Assembly: GCF_000940805.1 (NCBI RefSeq)
Contig: NZ_CP007142.1
Span: 5,866,593-5,930,592, forward strand
Length of the DNA stretch: 64,000 nucleotides
Direction of reading: 5' to 3'
Source of the DNA: Gynuella sunshinyii YC6258
GTDB lineage: Bacteria; Pseudomonadota; Gammaproteobacteria; Pseudomonadales; Natronospirillaceae
Positions within the stretch are counted from its first letter, which is position 1, and the number at the start of each line of letters is the position of its first letter. This document shows positions 7,735-16,176 of the stretch, in pieces. Under the pieces are notes generated by a model. It made no database searches and had not been told where the DNA came from. It saw only the letters and a list, made by a program, of their open reading frames with translations. The translations under genes were made by a program, and so were the position numbers.

Positions 7735-8769
7735 TCACTGTGTGCTCCACTTGGGAGTACGGGGTCTCGCGACAGTGTTCTGATTTCCAAAAAGCCCAAC
7801 CTCGTTTAAAGCCTGGGATTCCGGCACCTGGTGAAGCCAGGAAACCGGCACAAAGTACTCAGCCTCATCCTCGCCACAGTCTGACGCGAGCTTATATTCG
7901 CCTTTCAGATGAAACTCAGAAGAGATAAACTCATCGGCCATCACCGCATGACCGGTCACTTTCGCCACTCCCACATATCCAGTGCCGGGAATGTTTACCC
8001 ACACGCGGTCACCTGGTTTTAACATAAACAAAGTTTTGCTATACCAACGACCACCGCCTGCCGAGATAAAACCATGGTCAACCGCATCGACCCAGTTTCG
8101 ACCTCCCGGCCCGGCACCAAAGCTCGCGTAAAACTCTCCATTCCACTCACCTTTTTGGCGGGTGTTAACCGCATGTTCCTCGGTTTCAACAGGGTCTATC
8201 ATCCAGGCCCGGCTTAGATATTGATTTTCTCCGTCCTGGAAAACCGAGAAAAACACGGCGTTGACCGCCACACTGGCCTTGTCATTCAGGTAGTTGATAA
8301 TACGCTCAGTGCTGGCATCCAACTCCGCCGCGACAATCACCATTTGGTGAGAGCTGTTAATATCCTCCTCTACTGGCAAGACTCCGAATCGTGCTTTAAA
8401 GGCCTCATCGAAACTCTTCTCGGCCAAGCCATTCTTTTCGGCAAATTCTGAATAGATCTGAACGAATTTCTCTGAAGGCAAGTGCTCAACCCAGGCGGCA
8501 TAGTCAATGGCCTGCGCCACTACATCTCTTGGTGTTTTATGTTTTTTCAGCTCGATAACAATAATTGAGCCAGTCACATCAATGGCAAGCAAGTCAATGT
8601 ACTTGCCAAAATCGGTATAGACCTGCCGACCGATCAACATCCAACTGCTGTTAAGAATGGATATGTCACGGGTAATCTGCTCTTCTAACAGAGCTTCACT
8701 ATCCATCCGGATTGTCGCCAAAGGTTCAGGCTTCTCGCCTATTTTCCAAATGCCGTGCTGGACTGCCAT
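7735..8769 (-). CDS. NucS-like PD-(D/E)XK nuclease-family protein, 3' end frameshifted
   Basis: A 344-aa reading. Residues 25-110 contain a nuclease core: KYIDLLAIDVTGSIIVIELKKHKTPRDVVAQ, with D and ExK as in NucS/DUF91-type restriction-repair nucleases. The middle and C-terminal parts (for example WNGEFYASFGAGPGGRNWVDA) look like a second, nucleic-acid-related domain. The start has a good SD (GGAGAA). The reading ends abruptly after TPKWSTQ, while the next frame continues as EHTVKRLKEIWKIGC to a stop at 7700-7702, the kind of ending expected for the family. A single-base deletion near 7745-7750 would explain this. The core is intact, so it may still work. Confidence 0.75.
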   Translation of the reverse strand: MAVQHGIWKIGEKPEPLATIRMDSEALLEEQITRDISILNSSWMLIGRQVYTDFGKYIDLLAIDVTGSIIVIELKKHKTPRDVVAQAIDYAAWVEHLPSEKFVQIYSEFAEKNGLAEKSFDEAFKARFGVLPVEEDINSSHQMVIVAAELDASTERIINYLNDKASVAVNAVFFSVFQDGENQYLSRAWMIDPVETEEHAVNTRQKGEWNGEFYASFGAGPGGRNWVDAVDHGFISAGGGRWYSKTLFMLKPGDRVWVNIPGTGYVGVAKVTGHAVMADEFISSEFHLKGEYKLASDCGEDEAEYFVPVSWLHQVPESQALNEVGLFGNQNTVARPRTPKWSTQ

Positions 8770-8817
8770 TTATGCCATTTCTCCAAAGTTTGTTCCCGGC
8801 GACTTCGTCAAACCTTG

Positions 8818-8986
8818 TGCCACACCAGTCTAATTCGTATATCCCTTGATTAACTGCACGATGACAACTCGAATACTGCCAATTTTTCACTTGCGTAACC
8901 AAACCATGTTGCAGCAGATTTACATATACATAGTTCATGTGATAACTAAAAACCTGATGGTCTTTTATCGCGTGCTCCCCAAAACG
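8818..8986 (-). pseudogene. Remnant of a REP-associated tyrosine (RAYT/IS200-like Y1) transposase
   Basis: The minus strand encodes a C-terminal RAYT pattern: FW, then EHAIKDHQVFSYHMNYVY, then VNLLQHGLVTQVKNWQYSS and GIYELDWCG. Intact proteins read about FWEHxIRDExDFxxHxDYIHYNPVKHG...DWPYSSFHR...YxxDWG. One base is out of frame after FW, and everything upstream, including the catalytic Tyr region and HuH motif, is missing or unreadable. It is a decayed fragment just upstream of the NucS-like gene. Confidence 0.65.
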
Positions 8987-9213
8987 TCATTGCCAGATAT
9001 CTCGCTCCATTTTATGCCGTTCTGCATAACATACACATCCGATTTAAAAAGCATATGACAACAGAATAGTGATGAGTTCAGCTTGTTAAACGTGATTGTG
9101 ACCCATTGTAATCGTCTGAATTTAGCCGATCCATACTGCTCGTCACTGACCGACAGGTAAGGCCCAAAACTACTGGTGCCATAGAATCGAAAGCAACATG
9201 ATCAACCTGAGTA

Positions 9214-9244
9214 TTGACATTCCCATTAATGGAAGGTTTAGAGT
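9214..9244 (+). promoter_or_regulatory. CueR/MerR-type metal-responsive promoter
   Basis: A -35 box TTGACA (9214-9219) and a -10-like TAGAGT (9239-9244) are separated by 19 bp, the overlong spacer typical of MerR-family promoters. The spacer holds the dyad ATTCCC...GGAAGGT (9219-9237), close to the CueR consensus ACCTTCC-N7-GGAAGGT. It lies about 35 bp upstream of the first gene of the redox/metal cluster, so copper or a related soft metal is the likely inducer (inference). No MerR-type gene is in the window. Confidence 0.85.
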
Positions 9245-9277
9245 GGCCAGATTATTTCCATAAACGATGTGGAACCA

Positions 9278-9616
9278 ATGATGAGTGATCCATTTACTCA
9301 AACCCGTAAAGCCAGGCTGATTGCGGATTTATCCGCCGATCAACGCCAGCAACTGCAATCCCTCTCCCGGTTAGAAGGGGTCGAGGATCTGAAGTTTAAA
9401 AACAACACGATGGTGATTCGCTATAGCGCGGCAAGACAACAATGGTCATTGCTGCAACAGCAACTTGATGAGCTGGCGGTTCTGGCACCGCTTTCCAGGC
9501 TGCAAAAAATCCGTTTTGCTTATTACCGTTTTGTCGATGAGAACACCATGGCCAACGCCAATGCCAGGATCTCTCATTGCTGCAATAAGCCTCCGGTCGT
9601 TCCCAAGCGAAAATAA
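9278..9616 (+). CDS. Small HMA-like protein with C-terminal Cys-Cys (paralogue 1)
   Basis: A 112-aa protein from the ATG at 9278; a GTG at 9269 and an ATG at 9281 are alternatives, and no clear SD decides. The pattern (LIADLSADQRQQLQSLSRLEGVEDLKF, then NNTMVIRYSAARQQWSLLQQQL) suggests a beta-alpha-beta ferredoxin-like fold as in heavy-metal-associated domains, but without the CxxC. The tail YYRFVDENTMANANA is followed by HCC. It shares layout and tail (YRFVDxN...CC) with the next gene. It is first behind the CueR-like promoter, so a role in metal binding is likely but unproven. Confidence 0.7.
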   Translation: MMSDPFTQTRKARLIADLSADQRQQLQSLSRLEGVEDLKFKNNTMVIRYSAARQQWSLLQQQLDELAVLAPLSRLQKIRFAYYRFVDENTMANANARISHCCNKPPVVPKRK

Positions 9617-9696
9617 CGCATAAAGAGCGCTTGACCTTCCAGTTGCTGTAAGTTCTATCCTGACGTAACCAGTTTGTTATAACAGGAGTGGATATC

Positions 9697-10029
9697 ATGA
9701 CTGAACATAGATTAGGGGTCTCAGAAAACTATCTGGTCAAACGCAAGCTGGTGCTGGATGCTCACACCAACCAGGACGTACAACCCGCTATTGCAGAGAT
9801 TGATAAGCTGTATGGTCTGGATAAAGTGGACTATGACACCGAAAAATGTGTGCTGAAGCTCGCTTATGATGGCACTCGCCTTGATATTGAGCAGATTGAG
9901 GCCATTCTGGAAGTACACCAGATCACCTTGAAGAAAGGTTGGTGGCAGAAACGGCGACTGAAACAGTATCGTTTTGTTGACCAGAACATCAGGGATAATC
10001 AAAAACGTGAACCATGGTGTTGCCATTGA
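9697..10029 (+). CDS. Small HMA-like protein with C-terminal Cys-Cys (paralogue 2)
   Basis: A 110-aa paralogue of the preceding gene. The ATG at 9697 has GGAG 9 nt upstream. The sequence reads KRKLVLDAHTNQDVQPAIAE, then a predicted strand-helix with LKLAYDGTRLDIEQIEAIL, then a basic segment (WWQKRRLKQYRFVDQN) and the last residues WCCH. The fold resembles an HMA domain, with the Cys pair moved to the C-terminus. Same promoter unit as paralogue 1, 80 bp apart. Function unknown; metal chaperoning or sensing fits the context. Confidence 0.72.
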   Translation: MTEHRLGVSENYLVKRKLVLDAHTNQDVQPAIAEIDKLYGLDKVDYDTEKCVLKLAYDGTRLDIEQIEAILEVHQITLKKGWWQKRRLKQYRFVDQNIRDNQKREPWCCH

Positions 10030-10114
10030 CCGGTCACCAAGGTTATTGTTAATCATTGATAGTTAATTGTATTCCGATGAAATTCAGGAAATTCAAAGTG
10101 CACAGGTTCATTAG

Positions 10115-10453
10115 ATGACAAAACGCATGCGTACATGGGTATTGTTTATTTTTATGGCTGTCATGTTGTTAAATACAACGGTGCAGGCAGATCCTGTGTG
10201 GAATCCCGTTTGTGGCCAAAGTATTCAGCATACCATGGCTGATGTCAGTAATATGGACAACAAGCCAACATCGACCTGCATCAGTGATTTCGGCTGTGAC
10301 ATGGCCGTTGCGGGTCACTGCCAGATATCCGGGCTGAATTCCGCCGGGTTGTCATTTATTCCTTTTTCCAACTATGAGTTCTTTCCTCTTCTGACCCCGG
10401 CTACCGCCACTGGTTTCTCCTCTCTCAATACTCCACCTCCAATTATTTTCTGA
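10115..10453 (+). CDS. Small secreted Cys/Met/His-containing protein
   Basis: A 112-aa protein with a clear signal peptide (LFIFMAVMLLNTTVQADP). The mature part has Cys at several places (VCGQS, STCISDFGCDM, GHCQ), several His/Met, and ends SLNTPPPIIF. This pattern (short exported peptide, CxxxxxC, Pro-rich end) recalls small copper-resistance accessory proteins such as CopL-like peptides, but similarity is too weak for a name. It lies inside the metal/thiol cluster. Confidence 0.6.
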   Translation: MTKRMRTWVLFIFMAVMLLNTTVQADPVWNPVCGQSIQHTMADVSNMDNKPTSTCISDFGCDMAVAGHCQISGLNSAGLSFIPFSNYEFFPLLTPATATGFSSLNTPPPIIF

Positions 10454-10642
10454 TCTTTTAACCAACTGTTGAAAAACGATCTGAGCACTATTGCTGCGTG
10501 AAAGAAGCTCGGCTGTTTTTTGTTATCTGTTTTTTTGCATGGGTGCCGGATTTTGTCGGGCGATGGACAACCATGTCAGGAAAACATTGTTGATTACCAG
10601 GTTAACAACAAACCATAACCACCTGAATCAGAGGAATACATT

Positions 10643-11440
10643 GTGTTCAAACATTTGTTAATGCTGACGGCATTCTTGCTGTTTACACCGGTTACTTTGG
10701 CGGCCGAACTGTCCCAGGAGCAGAAGCTCATGGTTGAGCAGCTGGTCGAGGAAAAAGTGAACACTTTTATACAAAGTGATGCGTTCCAACAGGCCATCAG
10801 CGAAGGTATTTATCGTTTCATCGAAACACAAAATGCCCAGCGTGCCGAGCAAGAGGCCAAAACCAAAGCCCGGCAGGCGGAGATTATTCTGCCGGTAACA
10901 TCACAGGATCACGTTTACGGCGATCCGGATGCCCGTTATACGCTGATCGAATACTCAGATTATGAGTGCCCCTTTTGCAAAAAATTCCATGTTACCGCCG
11001 AGTCCTTTGTCGATGCTCATAGTGATGTGAACTGGGTATATCGCCATTTCCCGCTCGATTTTCATAATCCCGGTGCACAAACAGAGGCGGAGGCAGCCGA
11101 GTGCGCGGCCGAGGTCGGGGGCAAGCAGGCGTTCTGGGATTATTCCCGTTTGATCTTTCAACGTACCCGCTCCAACGGTAAGGGCTTTCCGATTGAAAAC
11201 CTGACGCCACTGGCCGAGGAGCTGGGTTATGACGTGAAGGCATTTGCCCAGTGCCTGGAGGCCGGCACGTTCAAGAACAAAGTCCTGCAACAATTTCAAC
11301 AGGGGCAAAGTGCCGGAGTGAGTGGTACGCCCGGAAACTTTCTGGTGGATAACCAAAAAGGCACGATCATTCCGGTTACCGGTGCCCAGCCCTTGGAAGT
11401 ACTGGAGCAGGTACTGCAACAATTGAAAGAGGAAAATTGA
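10643..11440 (+). CDS. DsbA-family periplasmic thiol-disulfide protein (ScsC/Com1-like)
   Basis: A 265-aa exported protein. A signal peptide (MLTAFLLFTPVTLAAE) is followed by a helical N-terminal region (residues 22-80, rich in Gln and Glu), then a thioredoxin fold with the active site CPFC at about residue 112 (SDYECPFCKKFH) and the cis-Pro loop GVSGTPGNFLV near the end. The start is GTG at 10643, with GAGGA 7 nt upstream. The extra N-terminal helices resemble oligomerising ScsC/Com1 proteins. A ScsB-like reductase is encoded two genes downstream and is the likely redox partner. It probably repairs disulfides during metal stress. Confidence 0.88.
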   Translation: MFKHLLMLTAFLLFTPVTLAAELSQEQKLMVEQLVEEKVNTFIQSDAFQQAISEGIYRFIETQNAQRAEQEAKTKARQAEIILPVTSQDHVYGDPDARYTLIEYSDYECPFCKKFHVTAESFVDAHSDVNWVYRHFPLDFHNPGAQTEAEAAECAAEVGGKQAFWDYSRLIFQRTRSNGKGFPIENLTPLAEELGYDVKAFAQCLEAGTFKNKVLQQFQQGQSAGVSGTPGNFLVDNQKGTIIPVTGAQPLEVLEQVLQQLKEEN

Positions 11441-11441
11441 T

Positions 11442-11711
11442 ATGAACTCATTATTCGCATGGTTCAAAGGCAAAACCATGATGGCCCTGTGTATCGCCGC
11501 CTGCGTGGTTCCATTTCTCGCGCTGATGTTGTTTGGTGGCGGCGATAAGTTGTATTTGTTTGGTCTGCTGGCCTGTGTCGGTATGCATCTGATGATGATG
11601 AAAATGATGCCGGGGCATACGGCGTGTCATGGTGCGGATGAGCACAACCATAAGGGCAAACAGACGGCGAAGGCTCTGCCTTCACCAGCACGCAATACCC
11701 TGGATGCCTGA
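11442..11711 (+). CDS. DUF2933-type small membrane protein
   Basis: An 89-aa protein with two hydrophobic helices (MALCIAACVVPFLALMLFGG and LYLFGLLACVGMHLMMMKM), followed by a His-rich hydrophilic tail (GHTACHGADEHNHK). This matches small DUF2933 proteins that are common in heavy-metal gene clusters. It starts one base after the DsbA-like stop and ends three bases before the ScsB-like start, so it is in the same operon. The Met/His-rich segment could bind copper (inference). Confidence 0.72.
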   Translation: MNSLFAWFKGKTMMALCIAACVVPFLALMLFGGGDKLYLFGLLACVGMHLMMMKMMPGHTACHGADEHNHKGKQTAKALPSPARNTLDA

Positions 11712-11714
11712 AGT

Positions 11715-13778
11715 ATGTATGTTTTCCGGCTGTTAATGATCTGGTGGCTGAGCGCTTCTCTGGCGCAGGCAGCCACTGGCTCCTGGCTCGAACAGGGGCC
11801 GGTGAATGCCCGCCTGATCAGCCCGGTCATGTCCATTACCAATATGGATAAGATACCGATGGCGCTGGAATTGACGTTGCAGGCAGGCTGGAAAACCTAC
11901 TGGCGTGTACCCGGGGCCGCCGGGGCCGCGCCTAAAATCACCCTGGATCAGAATTGGTTGTCCACTGATGTTCAATGGCAGCTGCCTGCACCCTCAACCT
12001 TTACCCTGCTGGGGTTACAGACCTTCGGTTATGACAAGCATGTGGTCTTGCCGTTTCAGTTGTCCAAATCGGTTTCCACCGACGAAACCGTTGTCACAGC
12101 AACGGCTTCCGTCTATGTCTGCAACGAAATCTGCCTGGCTCAATCTCTGCCTCTGAGTATTCATTTTCAAACCGGCATCAGCGATAACACCGATTGGAAT
12201 GTTGCCCCTTTGTATAACCAATATCTGAGCCGGGTACCAAAACCGGTATCGGATATTGCCGGTATCGCCACGCAGGACGACGGCGGATTCTACCTGGAAT
12301 TTACCCTTGAACAGCCCGGTCTCAAGCCCGAGTTGTTTCTGGAAAATCAGGATGTATATGAATGGTCGGCACCATTGATCAATCAGCAGAATGGTGTTGT
12401 TAAAGTCTGGTGGCAAAAACCTGAAGATGTACCCATGCGCGCCGTAGCGCCGGATTTTATCGTAACCTACAAGGATTCCCTGCAAGCCATTACCACGGTA
12501 TTTCCCTTGCAGCACCAGAAGCGGCCGGCACCGTCGTCACCAGCACTGGCGTCAGCATCAGAGCAGGCAGGCAACTCCACACTGATAACGCTCGCCATGA
12601 TGCTGATGCTGGCATTTATCGGCGGCATGTTATTAAACGTCATGCCCTGTGTGTTGCCGGTATTGTCCATTAAATTAATGAGCTGGCTGCAATGGCGCGA
12701 TGACCAGCCCGGAAAAATTCGAGCCCATGCACTGGTTTCCGGTTTTGGCGTGGTGAGCTTTTTCTGGATCATTGCCACCGGGCTGATCGTCATGAAACAA
12801 ACCGGCCGGTATATCGGCTGGGGTATTCAGTTCCAGAATCCCTGGTTTCTGCTGGCGCTATTTTTGATCATGCTGGTCTTTCTGGCCAACCTGCTGGATC
12901 GTTTTGCCATTCAATTGCCCCAGGGCCTGCAGGGAAAACTGGTGAAAGTGGGTGAGGGCCAGTCCGGTTTGTTAAAAAGCTATCTGCAGGGCGGTACGGC
13001 AACGTTAATGGCGACCCCGTGTTCGGCACCGTTTCTCGGGACTGCGGTGGCTTTCGCCTTCACTCAGTCTAGCCTCACATTATGGTTAATTTTTTCCGCT
13101 CTGGGGTTTGGGCTGGCAGTGCCGTATCTGCTGTTGGCCCTGGCTCCGGGACTCATCAACCGGATGCCTGAACCCGGTCACTGGATGCTGACAGTCAAAC
13201 GGATACTGGCACTCGGACTGGGGCTGACACTGGTATGGCTGTTGTTTCTGATCAGCAAACATATATACCTGCCCGGGATCGTACTGATGGCCTTAACCAG
13301 TGTGTTATGGATAGTGTCTTTATACACCCCGATCACCAGAGCACGGCCAATAACGACACTGATCACTGCTATGGGTGTCGCGTTTTTGTCCCTGACCTTC
13401 AGTAAAAGTCATAGTGAACAGATATCGAATGAACCGCTCTGGGAACCCTATTCCCAGCAGGCCGTCAGTGAGCATCTGCGTCAGCAACATACGGTATTTC
13501 TGGATGTGACCGCCGACTGGTGCATCACCTGTAAATTCAACAAAATCTCGGTACTGGATACCGACGAAATACAACAGTTTTTTAACGATCATCAGGTCGT
13601 TCTGATACAGACCGACTGGACCAGACCCGACCCCGCCATTGAAGCCCTTCTGGCCACTTACCACCGTTCCGCCATCCCCTTTAACGTCGTGCTCAGCCCA
13701 AGAGCCAGAGACGGAATTGTACTGCCGGAACTATTAACCAGAACGGCTGTAAAACAAGCCATTATTGAAGCTGAATAA
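11715..13778 (+). CDS. ScsB/DsbD-like transmembrane thiol reductase
   Basis: A 687-aa protein that would carry electrons from cytoplasmic thioredoxin to periplasmic partners. It has a signal peptide, an N-terminal periplasmic domain (about residues 20-270), then about eight membrane helices with the two half-motifs MPCVLPVLSIK and ATPCSAPFLG (the redox Cys pair of DsbD), and a C-terminal thioredoxin-like domain with ADWCITCK near residue 600. The N-terminal domain is larger than in classical DsbD, as in ScsB (suppressor of copper sensitivity). It is tightly packed behind the DsbA-like and DUF2933 genes. Confidence 0.9.
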   Translation: MYVFRLLMIWWLSASLAQAATGSWLEQGPVNARLISPVMSITNMDKIPMALELTLQAGWKTYWRVPGAAGAAPKITLDQNWLSTDVQWQLPAPSTFTLLGLQTFGYDKHVVLPFQLSKSVSTDETVVTATASVYVCNEICLAQSLPLSIHFQTGISDNTDWNVAPLYNQYLSRVPKPVSDIAGIATQDDGGFYLEFTLEQPGLKPELFLENQDVYEWSAPLINQQNGVVKVWWQKPEDVPMRAVAPDFIVTYKDSLQAITTVFPLQHQKRPAPSSPALASASEQAGNSTLITLAMMLMLAFIGGMLLNVMPCVLPVLSIKLMSWLQWRDDQPGKIRAHALVSGFGVVSFFWIIATGLIVMKQTGRYIGWGIQFQNPWFLLALFLIMLVFLANLLDRFAIQLPQGLQGKLVKVGEGQSGLLKSYLQGGTATLMATPCSAPFLGTAVAFAFTQSSLTLWLIFSALGFGLAVPYLLLALAPGLINRMPEPGHWMLTVKRILALGLGLTLVWLLFLISKHIYLPGIVLMALTSVLWIVSLYTPITRARPITTLITAMGVAFLSLTFSKSHSEQISNEPLWEPYSQQAVSEHLRQQHTVFLDVTADWCITCKFNKISVLDTDEIQQFFNDHQVVLIQTDWTRPDPAIEALLATYHRSAIPFNVVLSPRARDGIVLPELLTRTAVKQAIIEAE

Positions 13779-13789
13779 GGAACTGAACC

Positions 13790-14188
13790 ATGTTGAAGAA
13801 AGCCATCTTATTATCCTGTCTTAGTGTTTCGATGACGGCCTACGCCGATCATGAAACAGGTCATGTGGACGTGAAAATCGGTCCACTGACCCCCAGAGCT
13901 GCGGCCGGTCAGGTCACCTTTAATCAGTATTGCGCCGCATGCCATGGTGTAAATGGGCAGGGGACAAAAGTGGGGCCACCGCTCATTCATGACATTTATA
14001 ACCCCGGTCACCACGATAATGCATCATTTATGCGCGCGGTTAAAAACGGCGTGCAGCAGCATCACTGGCCGTACGGCAATATGCCGCCTCAGCCACAGAC
14101 AGGATTCACTGATATGACCAACCTCATGGCATTTATCCGGGAGGTCCAGGAACAAAATGGTATCTATCGGAAAGCACATACCATGTAG
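13790..14188 (+). CDS. Periplasmic c-type cytochrome, mono-heme
   Basis: A 132-aa class I cytochrome c. A signal peptide (LLSCLSVSMTAYADH) is followed by the heme-binding motif CAACH (FNQYCAACHGVNGQG), and the expected Met ligand lies in NMPPQPQ (about residue 100). AAGGA precedes the ATG by 8 nt, and the gene starts 11 bp after the ScsB-like stop. It is next to a multicopper oxidase gene and may pass electrons to or from it (inference). Confidence 0.9.
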   Translation: MLKKAILLSCLSVSMTAYADHETGHVDVKIGPLTPRAAAGQVTFNQYCAACHGVNGQGTKVGPPLIHDIYNPGHHDNASFMRAVKNGVQQHHWPYGNMPPQPQTGFTDMTNLMAFIREVQEQNGIYRKAHTM

Positions 14189-14223
14189 TCACACCGTACA
14201 GCTGAACGAACAGAGGTAACGTA

Positions 14224-15579
14224 ATGATGAAAATAACCCGACGACAATGGTTGGCCGGCGGTTCCAAACTGATGCTGGCGTCGATGCTGCCCAGACCGTT
14301 ATGGGCGGCGCAGACGGCTGATTCCACCCTTCATTTGCAGGCGCAGGAAAGCACCGTAAACTGGCTGCAAAAACCGACCACCCTGTGGTCTTACAACCAG
14401 ACCACACTGCACCTGAAACAAGGCGTGCCGCAGAAAATCCGGGTAACCAACAACCTGCCGCAAGCAACCACCGTACATTGGCATGGTGTCCGGGTTGCCA
14501 ATGCGATGGACGGAGTGTCCGGCCTGACCCAGAGTCCCATCCAGCCTGGTGAATATTTTGAGTATGAAGTGATGTCACCGGATGCCGGTACCTTCTGGTT
14601 TCACAGCCATCACAATACCGTGGAACAGCTGGCCCGGGGCTTGTATGGCGCGTTAATCGTCAGCGGTGAGAAGGAACCGGTGTTTGAACAGGACTGGCTT
14701 TTACTGATGGATGACTGGTTGTTAAACGAGGATGGTCAGATTGATACGACCTTCAACAATCTGCACACCCAGGCCCATGCAGGACGAATGGGCAATATTC
14801 TGAGTGTGAATGCTCAGCTCGGGGCCTGGAAACAACAGACTCAACCAGGTGATCGGGTTCGCCTGCGTCTGGTGAATACCGCCACCAACCGAATACTGCA
14901 ATTACGTCCTGAGTTTCCAGGCGCGCTGCTGCTGGCCAAAGACGGACAACCACTGATGACCCCTGAACCCGTGGGTGACCTGATTGTTATGGGACCGGGA
15001 GAACGCTGGGATCTGGGGTGGCTGGCAAATCAAACCGGTCAGCTGCTGGAGGTCAGTGGACAGACACCATTGCTTGTGGCAGAGGTAAACGTTTCGTCCA
15101 ATGCCGCCATGGCTCTTCCACTGTATCCCGGTACTATGGCGCTACCGGCTAACCCTATGCCTCTGCCATCATCGGAGATTGATCAGAAAATCGATCTGAT
15201 TCTGGAAGGCGGAGCCATGGGGCGTTTGCAAACAGCTCACTATCAGGGCAAGACCCTGAGCTTCCGGGAACTGGTTAACCACGGCCAGGTGTGGACCATC
15301 GCTGGTCAGGCGGGTATGTCGACAGAACCGCTGTTTCGCACGCGTCCGGGTCAGACCATTGAACTGCAGCTGGATAACCGCACGGCCTTTGCCCATACCA
15401 TCCATTGGCACGGTCATCATGCCTGGGCGGATAACCGCTGGCAGGACAGCCTCACTCTGACCAGAGGACAGCGTAAAACGGTTCGGCTGTTGACCGGCAA
15501 CACCGGTAAATGGTTGATCCACTGCCACATGATCGATCATCAGGCCACCGGTATGGTGACCTGGTTTGAAGTGGTTTAA
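14224..15579 (+). CDS. Multicopper oxidase, Tat-exported
   Basis: A 451-aa protein with a twin-arginine leader (TRRQWLAGGSKLMLASML). All four copper-binding motifs are present: HWHG (residues about 87-90), WFHSHH, HTIHWHGHHAW, and HCHMIDHQATGM near the C-terminus, so the T1, T2 and T3 centres look complete. The size suits a CueO/CopA-type oxidase on the short side. It is the last gene of the metal cluster, so cuprous-ion or phenol oxidation in the periplasm is likely. A purine-rich SD (AGAGG) precedes two tandem ATG codons. Confidence 0.92.
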   Translation: MMKITRRQWLAGGSKLMLASMLPRPLWAAQTADSTLHLQAQESTVNWLQKPTTLWSYNQTTLHLKQGVPQKIRVTNNLPQATTVHWHGVRVANAMDGVSGLTQSPIQPGEYFEYEVMSPDAGTFWFHSHHNTVEQLARGLYGALIVSGEKEPVFEQDWLLLMDDWLLNEDGQIDTTFNNLHTQAHAGRMGNILSVNAQLGAWKQQTQPGDRVRLRLVNTATNRILQLRPEFPGALLLAKDGQPLMTPEPVGDLIVMGPGERWDLGWLANQTGQLLEVSGQTPLLVAEVNVSSNAAMALPLYPGTMALPANPMPLPSSEIDQKIDLILEGGAMGRLQTAHYQGKTLSFRELVNHGQVWTIAGQAGMSTEPLFRTRPGQTIELQLDNRTAFAHTIHWHGHHAWADNRWQDSLTLTRGQRKTVRLLTGNTGKWLIHCHMIDHQATGMVTWFEVV

Positions 15580-15618
15580 TCCGAATCAATAACAGGACGT
15601 AAATCTGGCCATGGAAAT

Positions 15619-15660
15619 GTAAGCCCGGGTTTGTGGATCGCTTACGTTTTTGGCCTTTTT
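15619..15660 (+). terminator. Probable terminator of the metal-response cluster
   Basis: GTAAGC and GCTTAC can pair around a loop of about 14 nt, followed by GTTTTTGG and seven T. The stem is short and the T-run is split, so confidence is moderate. It ends the cluster just before the NRPS relic on the other strand. Confidence 0.5.
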
Positions 15661-15956
15661 TTCACGAAGCAAATTTCAAATGACTCCGAGTCCGGGCCAT
15701 CGGGATGTCCAAGGTAGTTGATGCACAGCAGTGTCAGTTTGTTATCAGGATACATTTCTTCTGCCAGTTGCCCTGCTGACCAATCATAACTGACACCCCC
15801 GGAAGGCAGTTCTTCGAAAGCGGTCTGAACCGCTTCGACCCGTTGTTGCCAGGAGGCATCAACAGGCATTTCAACAGCAACGGGGAAGTTAACAGCAAAA
15901 TTACCAACTACTGAGTGCAAACCGCTGTGACGCAGGTTGGATAAGCAAAGCGCCAT
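15642..15956 (-). pseudogene. Relic of an NRPS condensation domain, copy of the last C domain of the NRPS gene
   Basis: The minus-strand reading holds NFAVNFPVAVEMP, then AVQTAFEELPSGGVSYDW and YPDNKLTLLCINYLGH. These match residues about 1500-1590 of the NRPS encoded at 22641-27611 (NFAINFPVVVEMP, AVQTAFKELPSGGVSYDW, YPDNKLTPLRINYLGH). DNA similarity is clear over about 15671-15930 against 22849-23112, by eye about 80 percent. Neither side continues the domain; a base-level break lies near the left end of the match. It is a diverged fragment in the same orientation, 7 kb from the intact gene. Confidence 0.85.
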
Positions 15957-16176
15957 CCGGCATTACCAAAACCAGACAATGCCTGAATTAGAATATTGTA
16001 TTGGAAGGCGCCTTCGAATTTTTCAACCTACGAACCCTACGTACGGCCGTGCAAGGCTTATCTGGTAAGGGTTTACGGACTTTGCCGCATTTTCAATCAC
16101 GGACTTTTCAAGGCGGATATTCTCTAAATGGCCGAATGCTCATTGTGCCCCTTCCTATCTCTCAAAACCCAAGTCC

